Shown: one piece after another, positions 1 to 9,255 of the stretch | How the letters are laid out: the number at the start of each line of letters is the position of its first letter | How positions within the stretch are numbered: position 1 is the first letter of the stretch | Assembly: GCA_019748215.1 (NCBI GenBank) | Contig: JAIEPV010000264.1 | Span: forward strand, 1-34,510 | Reading direction: 5' to 3' | Source of the DNA: Hyphomicrobium sp. | GTDB taxonomy: Bacteria; Pseudomonadota; Alphaproteobacteria; Rhizobiales; Hyphomicrobiaceae | DNA: 34,510 nt | The notes under the pieces: generated by a model | Databases searched by the model: none | What the model was told of the DNA's origin: nothing | What the model saw: the letters and a program-made list of their open reading frames with translations, nothing else | Translations under genes and position numbers: made by a program

Positions 1-1098
1 CTGCAAAACGGCCTCGCGATCGAATTCGACACCTATCAGAATGCTGGACCGTTTCGCGATGCGAAGGGCGACCGCACATCGATTGCCAGCACTGCGCTCG
101 GCGTCGCCGCTGTCGATCTGTCACCGCAGCAATCGCTCGGGGACTTTACCGACGGACGTTGGCACCAAGTTGGCGTCCATTGGGATGTCGACACGCAAAC
201 GCTCGCCTATTGGGTCGACGGCAATCGAACTGGATCGCTATCCGGCGACATTGTGACGAAATATCTTGGCGGACAATCGACGGCATTCTTGGGTTTTACC
301 GGTGCGACTGGCGGAGCCACCGGCATCCAGCAGCTGCACGTTACGGCCGTCGATGCATTTTTCAAGGACTACGACGACATCCACAATTGCATCAAAGATC
401 CGTTTGCTACAGCTGATGCTGCTGTCGTGAACGGCAACGCGTCCTACGATGCGTCGACCCACATCTTCACATTGACACCCAACGAGCAAGGTCAAGCCGG
501 CAGCGCGTTTCTCGGCGAAAGAATAGACATCACCGACGATTTCTCGATTTCATTCCAAGCCAATTTCGGCACGAATGCGCAAGGGGCCGACGGCATCGCT
601 TTTGTTCTACAAAATGACGTTCGCGGCTCGAACGCCGTCGGATTCGGTGGCGGCAATCTCGGTGCCATTGGCATCGACAACGGCTTGGCCATCGCCTTCG
701 ATACGTACCAGAATGGAAACTTTGGCGATATTCAGCAGGACCACACCAATTTCCTCGATACGTCTGTGGATCTAGCCAATGCCCGTGTTGGGGAACAGTT
801 CGCACTTGGCAATGTCCAGGATGGTGCTTGGCATGCCGTAACAGTGACTTGGAACCCGGAGACTTTGACGCTGCAATATTGGATCGACGGTCGTCAGTCA
901 TTATCGCTGAATGAGAATATTCAGCAGGCCTACCTTGGCGGCTCGCAATACGCATACCTCGGCTTCACGGCCGGCACCGGCGGCACAAGCAATTTGCAGC
1001 AGGTCCACATCGATGCCGTTTCGGTGCTTTATGAGGGGCAGTCGCATGACGAAACCGGCCAACATGGCCACCTCGCCAGCAACGATCTGCACGCTTAA
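1..1098 (+). CDS. Tandem L-type (legume-like) lectin domain protein, 5' truncated by the window edge
   Basis: The frame is open from base 1 to a TAA, giving 365 residues; the ORF-track start at 253 is internal. Two homologous carbohydrate-binding modules are visible. The first is partial (about residues 1-118) and the second complete (about 140-345). Each has the FDTYQN motif that in L-type lectins lies on the metal/sugar loop. Each also has a later GRWH/GAWH plus V-x-W segment, a YWVDG/YWIDG strand, and a closing YLGF-TG-GG-QQ-H-DAV unit. The second module also has ADGIAFVLQN, matching the DG-AF-L strand of the family, and downstream D and DH residues in the metal-loop position. No RTX nonapeptides or membrane segment are visible. 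Known family: extracellular or periplasmic glycan binding. Inference: a secreted multi-lectin adhesin or glycan-binding surface protein, possibly exported by the type I system about 4 kb downstream. The signal peptide or upstream repeats would lie outside the window. Confidence 0.85.
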   Translation: MQNGLAIEFDTYQNAGPFRDAKGDRTSIASTALGVAAVDLSPQQSLGDFTDGRWHQVGVHWDVDTQTLAYWVDGNRTGSLSGDIVTKYLGGQSTAFLGFTGATGGATGIQQLHVTAVDAFFKDYDDIHNCIKDPFATADAAVVNGNASYDASTHIFTLTPNEQGQAGSAFLGERIDITDDFSISFQANFGTNAQGADGIAFVLQNDVRGSNAVGFGGGNLGAIGIDNGLAIAFDTYQNGNFGDIQQDHTNFLDTSVDLANARVGEQFALGNVQDGAWHAVTVTWNPETLTLQYWIDGRQSLSLNENIQQAYLGGSQYAYLGFTAGTGGTSNLQQVHIDAVSVLYEGQSHDETGQHGHLASNDLHA

Positions 1099-1278
1099 CG
1101 GCGGGCCACAATCCCGTCCGTCGGCGGCAGTCGTCTGGCAGTGGGAAAGATGCGTGTGGCCAAGCGTGGCGCCGCCCTGGGCTCGTGGCGTTGATCTTTG
1201 CGGTCGATGTTGAGATAAGGTCTGCATGGTCTAAGCGGGCACACGATGATGTTCGCCGCCATTGGAGGGGGACCTTTC

Positions 1279-2622
1279 GTGGCGGCAATTCCGATTTTGG
1301 TCGACGGCTTTCAATTTTTGCGCCCGTCAGGCACCGGAATCGCTTCCTACGTTCGGTCCCTTACTGCGATGCTCAAATCGTCGGGCTGCTCCGTCAGTGT
1401 CCTGTACGGGCAGGCATTCCGGCCAAGCGCAAAAACGTCGCCGGGCGCGGCGGCCGCGACGGTCTTCTCTCGCGAAATTATCAAGCATGGCCGGGTTTTG
1501 GGAAAAGCTCACAACGCGTCCCTCGCTTTCGGGCTCATCACAGGTCAAGCATATCGAGCCAAGGCGGTGGTGATTGACACTTCGCAGATCGACATGCGCG
1601 CGATCGAGCCGACCTTGCCGGCAGCGGACAGACTGCTCAATGCAAATCGCCTGTACGCTCGCGCGAGCACGGCGTTTAATTTGACGGGAAAGTTCACCGA
1701 AGTTTCAGCTGATGTCGATGACTGTGTCTTCGCGGCCAGCCATTGGACTGGGCCGATTCCGGTGCGCATGCGTGGCGTCCCGAACATCTACACCCTCCAT
1801 GATCTCATCCCGTTGCAATTTCCGTATTTCGTTACGGGCTACGGCGGGCGGATGTACCAGATGCATGAGACGATCGCCCGTGAGGCCGATCACATCATCA
1901 CCGTTTCGGAATGTTCCAAACGCCACATTGTTGAGATGCTCAATGTGCCGGACGAGAGAGTAACAGTCACCTATCAGCCCGTTCCGCCATTACCCGATCT
2001 TGATATGGCCGACGCCGAGCGACTAGTACAAACGATCTATGGTGCGACACCTGGACAGTACGCCCTGTTTCTGGGTGCGATTGAGCCCAAGAAAAATATA
2101 AAACGTTTGGTCGAAGCTTTTCTTCTGGCGGATCTTGGCATTCCACTACTGATCGCTGGGCCGCTCGGATGGTTGTTTGACGACGATGTCGCGCTCATGC
2201 AAACGGTCAACCAGGCCAATCAGACAGAACAAAAACTCCGGCAGCTCGGCTTTCTGCCGCGCCGGCACGTCGTAGCACTTCTCAAGTGCGCCAAGTTCTT
2301 TGTCTTCCCATCCATCTATGAAGGCTTCGGCTTGCCAGTGATTGAAGCGATGCAGCTCGGCATACCTGTCCTGACGTCAAATAATAGTTCCCTACCTGAG
2401 GTGGTTGGGGATGCTGCGGTCCAGATTGATCCCTTCAGTATCTCCGAAATGACGAGCGGCCTTCGCCGGATCAACGGCGACATCGACCTGCGTAACGACC
2501 TGCGCACGAAAGGACCGCTGCAAGCGGCGCGATTTTCTCCAACCTATTGTCAGGGCCTTCTTGCACAGGCCTACAAAAAGGTCGGAGTTACGCTCGACCA
2601 ACCTGTCGCGAAGGTGCTGTGA
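1279..2622 (+). CDS. GT4-family glycosyltransferase (mannosyltransferase-like)
   Basis: This is a GT-B fold retaining glycosyltransferase that would transfer a sugar from a nucleotide-sugar donor during surface polysaccharide assembly at the cytoplasmic membrane. Visible features are the glycine-rich N-terminal acceptor loop (RPSGTGIASYVRSL), the HDLIPLQFP strand found in bacterial mannosyltransferase-type GT4 enzymes, the inter-domain FLGAIEPKKN motif, and the donor-site E-x7-E motif in YEGFGLPVIEAM followed by G-PVLTSN-S-LPEV. I prefer the GTG start at 1279 over the tracked ATG at 1246: GGAGGGGG lies seven bases upstream of the GTG, and the family's first beta strand (PILVDG) follows at once. 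The product is then 447 aa, normal for GT4. It follows the lectin gene and precedes a methyltransferase on the same strand. Donor and acceptor cannot be told from sequence. Confidence 0.88.
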   Translation: MAAIPILVDGFQFLRPSGTGIASYVRSLTAMLKSSGCSVSVLYGQAFRPSAKTSPGAAAATVFSREIIKHGRVLGKAHNASLAFGLITGQAYRAKAVVIDTSQIDMRAIEPTLPAADRLLNANRLYARASTAFNLTGKFTEVSADVDDCVFAASHWTGPIPVRMRGVPNIYTLHDLIPLQFPYFVTGYGGRMYQMHETIAREADHIITVSECSKRHIVEMLNVPDERVTVTYQPVPPLPDLDMADAERLVQTIYGATPGQYALFLGAIEPKKNIKRLVEAFLLADLGIPLLIAGPLGWLFDDDVALMQTVNQANQTEQKLRQLGFLPRRHVVALLKCAKFFVFPSIYEGFGLPVIEAMQLGIPVLTSNNSSLPEVVGDAAVQIDPFSISEMTSGLRRINGDIDLRNDLRTKGPLQAARFSPTYCQGLLAQAYKKVGVTLDQPVAKVL

Positions 2623-2781
2623 CAATCGCATTCGGAGCATTTTCGAGGACATGAAATCCGTCTAAACATAACAAATATTGCGCCAGTCCGCCGCCTTCTT
2701 ACGGTTGCCGGCCTGCACATTCACGTTGCTTTCGTAGCACTGCTGAGGGAAGCGTTAGACGCTCGAACAAGGAGAGTTTGA

Positions 2782-4260
2782 ATGGCTGACTTCAACACGT
2801 ATTGGGCGACACGTCGCGCCAGACCCGGCACTTGTCTTGGCGACGTGAGCGAACTCGACAGCCGCAAATTATCGTCCTTCGACGCAGTCATGCCGCAAGA
2901 CTATTTTGTCAGAAAGCTGCCGCGCAAATGGTGGGAATGGGAGTACATCGCCGAATGCGCCGAGACGCTCGATCTTCTAAATTCCAGCACGACGGCATTA
3001 GGTCTTGGCGCGGGATTTGAGCCCTTAATCTTCCACTTTGCTAACTCCTGCAAAGCCGTCATTGCGACTGATCTCTACAGCAGCGACACAGCTTGGAGCG
3101 AAGCCAGGTTTGCGACGACGAAACAGGTTATTGAATCGGCGCCAATCCGTTTTCCGACAGACCGGGTTGAAGTGCGCAATGCGGATATGCGTCAAACCGG
3201 AGCCGCCGACGCCTCAGTTGACTTCGTCTGGTCATGCTCAAGCATCGAACACATTCCAACCTTGAAAGATCTGTTTCTCGTTTTCGCCGAGATCGACCGG
3301 ATATTGAAAGTCGGCGGCCACGCAATCCTGACGACCGAGTTCACCGTCACCGGAAATCCGTACCTGCTGCCTGGCGTCAACGCTTGGAACGACGAACTGT
3401 TCGAGGCCATCAAACCGGCACTCAGAGGATTTGAATTTGTCGGTCCTACAGATCTGAGTTTCAATGCTCTCCACCCGGGCAATGCCGCGCGGCCACGACG
3501 TTACCTGCCTGCGTCCTCACTTCCAGGCAGCTCACCGCAATTGTCGTATTATCACCGCGCCGGAACTCTGGCCAATCCCGTCGGGCTTTCGATCATCGTT
3601 CCAATCGCCTTTGTCCTTCGCAAAACCTCGAATGCCGGCGTCGCCGCATGGAATGAAATCGCCATTTCTCCCCTCGTGCGCATGTATGCCGACGGGCTCG
3701 ACGCGTTTTTTGCCGATCGCCTTCCGGAAGCAATCGAGCTACTCGGCAATGTGTACCGCAGCCAAGACTGTGATTTGCAGATGAAGCATCTTGCATTCCG
3801 CTTCATGATCGACGCGAAAGCAAAATCCGGCCAAATGGCGCAGCCCGAAACTTTTGCCGATGCCATCGAAGAATTTACAACCCAAGTCCCGTCAGGCCCG
3901 GTCCAAGATGCCGATTGTCTGGATTTGTGCGCCTATTTGCTTGGCGAGTGCGGCAGGGTTGCGCAATCACTGCGTCTATACGAAAAGTGCATCAAATCAC
4001 CGAGCACCAGCCGCGAGCATCTTTTCGAATTATTAGGAAGCTATCTCGTCTTGGCTGACAAGCACGGCGCGAAATCTCATTCGGATGAACTCGCCGCGTC
4101 GATCATAAGCGATCTGGTGCAATTCGGGTTGTCTGGCGTGGAATTGATGCAGATGTCGAAGGCACCGATAAGTGAGAAGATCGGAAAACCTCGCACGGCT
4201 GACATCAAAAAGCAGGCGCGCAAACGCTTGGAAGTGGCGATCAAATCGATGACAATCTAA
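2782..4260 (+). CDS. SAM-dependent methyltransferase (class I) with C-terminal helical repeat region
   Basis: The 492-aa protein has an N-terminal Rossmann methyltransferase domain. A glycine-rich SAM loop (LGLGAGFEP) lies near residue 75, followed by an acidic strand (VIATDLY), then DASVDFVWSCSSIEHI and a LKVGGHAILTTEF strand near residues 150-195; these are motifs I, II, IV/post-II and V of Methyltransf_11/25-type enzymes. From about residue 295 the sequence becomes helical and TPR-like, with repeated A/L/Y spacing such as DADCLDLCAYLLGECG. A clear Shine-Dalgarno (AAGGAGAG) precedes ATG 2782. Such two-part proteins are common in polysaccharide loci, where they methylate a sugar or terminate a chain. 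That role here is inferred from the flanking glycosyltransferase and from the ABC polysaccharide exporter on the other strand. The true substrate is unknown. Confidence 0.8.
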   Translation: MADFNTYWATRRARPGTCLGDVSELDSRKLSSFDAVMPQDYFVRKLPRKWWEWEYIAECAETLDLLNSSTTALGLGAGFEPLIFHFANSCKAVIATDLYSSDTAWSEARFATTKQVIESAPIRFPTDRVEVRNADMRQTGAADASVDFVWSCSSIEHIPTLKDLFLVFAEIDRILKVGGHAILTTEFTVTGNPYLLPGVNAWNDELFEAIKPALRGFEFVGPTDLSFNALHPGNAARPRRYLPASSLPGSSPQLSYYHRAGTLANPVGLSIIVPIAFVLRKTSNAGVAAWNEIAISPLVRMYADGLDAFFADRLPEAIELLGNVYRSQDCDLQMKHLAFRFMIDAKAKSGQMAQPETFADAIEEFTTQVPSGPVQDADCLDLCAYLLGECGRVAQSLRLYEKCIKSPSTSREHLFELLGSYLVLADKHGAKSHSDELAASIISDLVQFGLSGVELMQMSKAPISEKIGKPRTADIKKQARKRLEVAIKSMTI

Positions 4261-4363
4261 CATGCGCATTATAGGGCGCGGGCGCTATGGCCGAATGCTA
4301 GGTGCTGTCCGCTTTTAAAGGGCTCATTGACCGACCCTAGCTCTTTGTCTGATCGTGGTTCTG

Positions 4364-4395
4364 TTCGGAAACCTGGTTCCCACTTATCCGGAAGC
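4364..4395 (-). repeat. Degenerate dispersed palindromic repeat, copy A
   Basis: The stretch starting TTCGGAAACCTGGTTCC and ending ACTTATCCGGAAGC aligns, with a few substitutions and compensating single-base gaps, to the reverse complement of the hairpin at 22186-22230. Both share TTCGGAAA, CC, TTC, ACTT and TCCGGAAGCA in the same order and spacing. The consensus resembles an abundant intergenic palindrome I recall from Rhizobiales genomes (GGAAAA...CCGGTT...TTTTCCGGA). The outer arms are poorly preserved here. Function unknown. Confidence 0.6.
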
Positions 4396-4452
4396 AGCCT
4401 TACGGCGCAATTAACCGGCCATTAACGACATTTCTCCTAGGCTCACCGGGCT

Positions 4453-4484
4453 GCGGCAACGCCAACGTCGCTGACGTTTGCCGC
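4453..4484. repeat. Imperfect inverted repeat / hairpin
   Basis: GCGGCA pairs with TGCCGC and AACGTC pairs with GACGTT around a GCT loop. Five unpaired bases (ACGCC) sit on the 5' side. It lies about 190 bp after the methyltransferase stop and has no T-run next to it, so a simple rho-independent terminator is doubtful. It could be an mRNA leader structure or an operator ahead of the secretion genes. Confidence 0.35.
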
Positions 4485-4901
4485 ATCGCCGTGTTGCATC
4501 ACCCTGTTTTCTTAGGTGTCGCTTGGTCGATTTTCACCTCACCATTGCCGTCCATCTCTGGCGTTGGGCGACGCATGCCGACTATCGCAACTGCTTGGCG
4601 GCAAAATTCGGCCCACGGCCACTGTCTTGGCTTGACGCCAGTTGATCTGCAGGCATTAACACCCGCCGGCCAACGACAAGATCACTTAAAGCGGGGCGTA
4701 GCTCACGGCGGCAATTTTTGCGCCGCTGTATCACGATGGCGCACCGACAAAAAACGCCTCGCGCTGCGGCGCTTAGCATACGGCGAAAGGTGAGCAATCT
4801 CTTTACGCTGCGGCCGCACCGGTGCCATTTTGAGCCACTGCCGGTGGTACGATTGATGCTGTTAGACAGCCAGTAGGTCAATTGAACCATGGCTGCAAAA
4901 C

Positions 4902-6665
4902 GTGTCCCTCCTTTCAAAATCAAAGACGTCCCCGCACGCCTCCGCATCGCCCGGCTTCGCCGAATTGATAGGCGACATCCGCCGACCGCTGGCCATGTGC
5001 GTTGCGCTGAGTTTGGCAATCAATCTGATGCTGTTGGCCAGCCCTCTGTTCATGCTGCAGGTCTATGACCGAGTTTTGAGCAGTCGCAGCATGCCGACAC
5101 TGGTGACACTGCTAGGCTTGCTCGCGGCAGTGTTCGCGGCCGCGACCCACCTCGACCTTATCCGGGCTCGCATTCTCAACCGCGTCGCGGCTCACTTCGC
5201 AACCAGTCTCAGCGAGAAAATTTTCGGCACGGTTCTCAATCAGGAGATTGAGAAGAGTGCGCATTACGGCAACCAGCCCTTGCAGGACCTTCAGTCGCTT
5301 CGTCAGTTCGCGACTGGCACCGGCTTGGGAATTTTCTTCGACATGCCTTGGGTGCCGATCTACCTGCTGCTCGCCTATCTGTTGCATCCGATGCTCGGCC
5401 TGCTAACGGTGACGGCCGCGATAATTCTGATCGGTTTGGCGATCGCGAATGAGCGCCGGACGGCCAAGCTTTCAGTCGTCGCCAACGCTCAGCTTGCAAA
5501 ATCCAATAAGGTTTTCGAGAGCGCGCGGCGCGGCGCTGAAGTCCTACGCTCCATGTCGATGGAACCTGCATATTTTCGGCGTTGGTCACAGACGTTTTCG
5601 GCGGGCCACCAAAGCTTGGTAACCGCAACCGATCGCTCAAGTTCATTTCACATGAGCGCCAAATATCTTCGCCTTTTCCTGCAATCAGCGTGTCTTGCTC
5701 TCGGCGCAGCGCTTGCCATTCGCGGCGAGGTATCTGCTGGAAGCATTATTGCCGCAACGATTATCCTGTCGCGCGCTCTGGCACCCGTTGAACAGGCGAC
5801 AGGCCAGTGGACCCATCTGCAGGGCGTGTACGCGGCTTACCGCCGCTTGCAGCAACTTCTCGAAACCTCGCCATCGAAGTTGGAGCCGTTGCGATTGCCC
5901 GATGCAACTGGCGCTTTGACCGTCGAAAACCTGACAATGGCAGCGCCCGGCGCTCAACGCCCCATCTTGTCTGGCATCAATTTCTCGCTCTCGCCGGGAG
6001 ACTCAGTCGCCATCATCGGACCGACGGGTTGCGGAAAGTCGACTCTCGCCAGAGGCATTGCTGGCGTTTGGGCGCCCGTCGGCGGGGCTATTCGGCTCGA
6101 CGGCGCGACCTTGGACAATTGGCCAAAGCATCAACTCGGCATCGCGACCGGATACGTTCCGCAAGATATCGAACTGTTTGCAGGCACGATCAGTGAAAAT
6201 ATTTCGCGCTTTACCGACAGCCCCGACGCCGAGGCGGTCGTGAAGGCAGCGAAGCGCGCCAACGTCCACGACATGATCCTGCAGCTCCCGGACGCCTATA
6301 TGACTGAAATTGGTGAGGGTGGAGCCAAGCTTTCAGGAGGGCAACGCCAAAGAATTGCTCTGGCCCGTGCGCTTTTCGGCGACGTGCGGTTGGTCGTTCT
6401 GGACGAGCCCAATTCAAACTTGGACGACGCCGGGGAAACCGCATTGAGCCAAACGCTGGCGCAATTGCGCGCCGAAGCCATCACCGTGGTGATCGTCTCG
6501 CATCGGCCACAATGCCTAAAGGCCGTCGACAATATTCTTGTTCTCAGCAATGGCCAGCAAGCCGCATTTGCGCCACGCGACAAGATCCTGACACCCGTCC
6601 CAAGGCCTGCGCAGCAGCCGGTCTACGCCAACGCAAGCGGCTTCCATTTCCAACCTAGAACGTAG
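4902..6665 (+). CDS. Type I secretion system permease/ATPase (PrtD/RsaD/AprD family)
   Basis: The 587-aa inner-membrane ABC exporter half-transporter is the normal length for the PrtD family. The N-terminal membrane domain opens with the family-typical SPLFMLQVYDRVLSSRS segment (about residues 47-63). There is no N-terminal C39 peptidase domain. The nucleotide-binding domain has Walker A GPTGCGKST (about 373-381), an ABC signature LSGGQRQRIALARAL (about 477), Walker B LVVLDEPNSNLD (about 496) and the H-loop VSHRP. The start is a GTG with little Shine-Dalgarno support, but upstream frames do not offer better and family alignment needs this N-terminus. It sits 26 bp before an HlyD-type adaptor, so the two form an operon. 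No TolC gene is present in the window. Substrates of this family carry uncleaved C-terminal signals; the lectin at the left edge is a candidate (inference). Confidence 0.93.
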   Translation: MSLLSKSKTSPHASASPGFAELIGDIRRPLAMCVALSLAINLMLLASPLFMLQVYDRVLSSRSMPTLVTLLGLLAAVFAAATHLDLIRARILNRVAAHFATSLSEKIFGTVLNQEIEKSAHYGNQPLQDLQSLRQFATGTGLGIFFDMPWVPIYLLLAYLLHPMLGLLTVTAAIILIGLAIANERRTAKLSVVANAQLAKSNKVFESARRGAEVLRSMSMEPAYFRRWSQTFSAGHQSLVTATDRSSSFHMSAKYLRLFLQSACLALGAALAIRGEVSAGSIIAATIILSRALAPVEQATGQWTHLQGVYAAYRRLQQLLETSPSKLEPLRLPDATGALTVENLTMAAPGAQRPILSGINFSLSPGDSVAIIGPTGCGKSTLARGIAGVWAPVGGAIRLDGATLDNWPKHQLGIATGYVPQDIELFAGTISENISRFTDSPDAEAVVKAAKRANVHDMILQLPDAYMTEIGEGGAKLSGGQRQRIALARALFGDVRLVVLDEPNSNLDDAGETALSQTLAQLRAEAITVVIVSHRPQCLKAVDNILVLSNGQQAAFAPRDKILTPVPRPAQQPVYANASGFHFQPRT

Positions 6666-6691
6666 CTCATCGTTTTCAGGGCCATCACACC

Positions 6692-7993
6692 ATGACATCG
6701 CCGTATCTAGCTTCCATATCAAAATACGAACGCTTCGCCCTTGCGCTGCTTGTAACAATCGTTTTCGGCGGAGCCGCGAGCCTCGCGTATGCAGAGATTT
6801 CCGGGGCGGTTGTCGCGCAGGGAACTGTGGTTGTCGAAAAAAATTCGCGAAAGATTCAACATCTCGATGGCGGCATCGTTGCCGAGCTCCGTGTCAAGAA
6901 CGGTGACACGGTCGCGGCAGGCGATGTGTTACTCAAGCTCGATTCGACTGAAGCGGCCGCAATGTTCGATATCGCGGAGGCGCAACTCGATGAAATCAAC
7001 GCCCACAGGGACCGGCTGATCTGCGAAAGCATTGGATGCGCGCAGCTGCAGCAACGAGCCGCCGTCACGGCAACAGCCAGCGCGACGACGCGCAACGACG
7101 CATTGTGGCTCGGGCAGTCGAAACTTCTGGATGCCCGGCGCGATCTACGTCTCAACAAGAAGAATCAAATCAACACGCGCATGGAGCAGCTGGATCGCGG
7201 TCGGGCGGCGATCCATGCGCAAATTCAATCTCTAAAACGCCAACTTGATCTCTCAGAACAGGAATTGCGCGCCATTGCCCCGCTCGAGAAGAGTGGATTG
7301 GTTTCATTGACGCGCACATTGACCGCAGAGCGTGAACACGAGCGGTTGTCAGGCGAAATTGTGCGTCTGGAGGCGGAACTCGAGCGCCTCGCGGCTCAAA
7401 TGAGCGAAACCCGCCTGCAACTCAGCGAAGTCGATCAATCCAACCTTGGCGAGATATTGTCGGAGTTGCGCGACGTCGATTCCAAACGCTCGGAACTGAT
7501 AGAAAAGGTGACGGCACTTCGGGCCCGTCGTGATCGCGCCACCGTTGTCGCGCCGTCGAGCGGCGTTGTGCACAATCTGACCGCCACAACGATCACCGGC
7601 GTTATCAAGCCGGGGGAGACGGTCGCGGAGATTGTACCGCAGAACGAAGATTTAATTCTTGAAGCGCGCGTTGAAACGTCCATGGTCGATCAGCTCTCGC
7701 TGAATCAATTGGCAACAGTGCATTTCAACGGCTTTGATCAGCGTACCACGCCAACTTTGATGGCGACTGTCAGCATGGTAGCGCCGGACGCCAATCAGGA
7801 TACGCGCAGCGGCCAGTCTTATTATATCGTGCAGGCGCGGCTATCGCCCGGCGAAGTGGGACGGCTTGGCGGGCAAGCCATGCGGCCCGGGATGCCGTGC
7901 GAACTTCATTTCAGCACCGGCGAACGAAGCGTTCTCAGTTATCTGACCAAGCCGTTCACGGATCAGATGTCCCGCGCCATGCGCGAGCGCTAA
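6692..7993 (+). CDS. HlyD/PrtE-family membrane fusion protein of the type I secretion system
   Basis: This 433-aa periplasmic adaptor links the ABC transporter to an outer-membrane TolC-type channel. It has a short cytoplasmic N-terminus and one membrane segment (about residues 14-32). A split lipoyl/barrel-sandwich domain begins at VVAQGTVVVEKNSRKIQHLDGGIV, with the family-typical IQHLDGGIV, and a VKNGDTVAAGDVLLKLD strand pair follows. A long coiled-coil hairpin covers about residues 85-270, rich in E, R, Q and L heptads. The second lipoyl half contains APSSGVVHNL and GVIKPGETVAEIVP, and a beta-barrel C-terminus with SYYIVQARL follows. These match the AprE/PrtE/RsaE group. The gene follows the ABC transporter with 26 bp between, and ends 17 bp before a convergent glycosyltransferase. 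Confidence 0.93.
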   Translation: MTSPYLASISKYERFALALLVTIVFGGAASLAYAEISGAVVAQGTVVVEKNSRKIQHLDGGIVAELRVKNGDTVAAGDVLLKLDSTEAAAMFDIAEAQLDEINAHRDRLICESIGCAQLQQRAAVTATASATTRNDALWLGQSKLLDARRDLRLNKKNQINTRMEQLDRGRAAIHAQIQSLKRQLDLSEQELRAIAPLEKSGLVSLTRTLTAEREHERLSGEIVRLEAELERLAAQMSETRLQLSEVDQSNLGEILSELRDVDSKRSELIEKVTALRARRDRATVVAPSSGVVHNLTATTITGVIKPGETVAEIVPQNEDLILEARVETSMVDQLSLNQLATVHFNGFDQRTTPTLMATVSMVAPDANQDTRSGQSYYIVQARLSPGEVGRLGGQAMRPGMPCELHFSTGERSVLSYLTKPFTDQMSRAMRER

Positions 7994-8010
7994 CTCCGGC
8001 GAGGGAGCTT

Positions 8011-9252
8011 TCACCGAGGCAATTGGGGCGGTGTCTCCAAAAGTTGTCGAAGCACGTTCGCGTAGGTATTCGCGCTGAAAGTCGCCATCGCGAAATGACG
8101 CGCCTGGTCGCCCAAGACATTGGCCCACTCCGGCTGTTCGCGGAGAGCGCGCAGTGCTACGGCGGCTTGCGCAATATCGGGTTCCGCCCATGACATCTCT
8201 GAGAAATTGTACGTCAGCTGGGGGTCCAGCGCTGAAACCAACTGATATCCAACAGGGATACTTGTCGCCTCAGATGTAAAATCGACATTGCCCGACCACT
8301 GCGTACATATTGTTGGCAATCCGCGCAGCATGGCCTCCGCAATCACCAATCCGAAGCCTTCTGCGCGATGCAGAGAAATCAGGACGTCGGCATTGGCGTA
8401 CATGGCCGCGAGTTGCCCGGGACTCATGTGTCGATCGACCAAGGTGATGTTGGGAACCCCGTCGCAGGCTTCTCTCAACTGGCGAGCACCGACGTCATAG
8501 CAGTCAATATTTGCACATTTGATGATAAGCCTCGCACCAGCATCTTGATCAAACGCGCAGCGAAACGCTGCGATGGCAGCAAGCGGATTTTTCCGTTCAA
8601 AGCTCGACGCCATATCGAAGATATTCAGCACAACGAACGGAGCATCCGACGAACGCACGGGTCGTCGCCGAGTGTCAGAACACCGGATAGCGACAGGATG
8701 CGGGACGACGCGCACCGGAATGCGCCCTGACATGGACGCGAGCGCATCGGCTGTAAATTGGCTCGGCACCCACACTTCGTGCACGTAGTGCAATCCGAGC
8801 TTCCAATCGCGTGGGACTTCCGGCAACTCCCACGCCCAATATCCGGCGACATACTTGTTGCGCGCAAAGGCGCGCGTCAGCGCCGAAATCGCAAGCGCCA
8901 TCAGCGGCCCATTGACGTGCACGATCAACGTACCGGGCCCAACAAGATGCCGCCCGTCCGTGAAGTCGAACGCGACGTCGTCGACGGGTTGCATGAGCTG
9001 CGCCGCTATATCGATGCCGAATACCGGCACCCCCAGCGCCTTGATCGCGTCATGACACAGCCTGGCGGACTCCCCCAAGCCTGAGGCCGTCCGCAGCGCG
9101 CCAACAACGATCACGGGCGCAGACAACATCGCGCTTGTCGTGATTCTGGGCGCTATCAGGTGCGCACCACTAAACAATAGAGACCGGCGCACAGCCCGCG
9201 GAAGCCGCCGCCAGACATGTCGATGTAAACCTTCGCGCAAGGAGCGTGTCAT
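8011..9252 (-). CDS. GT4-family glycosyltransferase
   Basis: This 413-aa GT-B glycosyltransferase probably adds a sugar to the polysaccharide exported by the adjacent ABC transporter. The N-terminal half has VVGALRTASGLGESAR, the glycine-rich acceptor-side loop seen in many GT4 enzymes, followed by VHVNGP and GYWAWELPEVP motifs common in proteobacterial O-antigen glycosyltransferases. The C-terminal half has the FDMASSFERKNP domain-start strand, LISLHRAEGFGLVIAEAML with the donor-binding E-x7-E, and GLPTICTQWSGN. It is the last gene of a reverse-strand cluster and starts three bases after the stop of the ATPase gene, implying translational coupling. Sugar specificity cannot be read from sequence. 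Confidence 0.87.
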   Translation of the reverse strand: MTRSLREGLHRHVWRRLPRAVRRSLLFSGAHLIAPRITTSAMLSAPVIVVGALRTASGLGESARLCHDAIKALGVPVFGIDIAAQLMQPVDDVAFDFTDGRHLVGPGTLIVHVNGPLMALAISALTRAFARNKYVAGYWAWELPEVPRDWKLGLHYVHEVWVPSQFTADALASMSGRIPVRVVPHPVAIRCSDTRRRPVRSSDAPFVVLNIFDMASSFERKNPLAAIAAFRCAFDQDAGARLIIKCANIDCYDVGARQLREACDGVPNITLVDRHMSPGQLAAMYANADVLISLHRAEGFGLVIAEAMLRGLPTICTQWSGNVDFTSEATSIPVGYQLVSALDPQLTYNFSEMSWAEPDIAQAAVALRALREQPEWANVLGDQARHFAMATFSANTYANVLRQLLETPPQLPR

Positions 9253-9255
9253 CGA

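Larger units (their letters stand above)
4261..4901. other. 641-bp intergenic region upstream of the type I secretion genes
   Basis: No convincing gene is visible. The tracked ORFs 4491-4793 (+) and 4582-5019 (-) show no recognisable motif, and the second runs into the ABC transporter gene. The region contains a degenerate copy of a dispersed palindromic repeat (4364-4395) and a GC-rich hairpin (4453-4484), listed separately. It probably holds the promoter of the type I secretion operon, but I cannot assign -35/-10 boxes with confidence. Confidence 0.6.

Noticed and set aside
2630-2660. GGAGCATTTTCGAGGACATG as a fragment of another Rhizobiales repeat
   Set aside because: The resemblance is limited to about a dozen bases and no pairing arm is visible.
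4491-5019. ORFs of 100 aa (+) and 145 aa (-) upstream of the ABC transporter
   Set aside because: No motif, no ribosome site, basic random-looking composition, and the reverse one overlaps the transporter gene.
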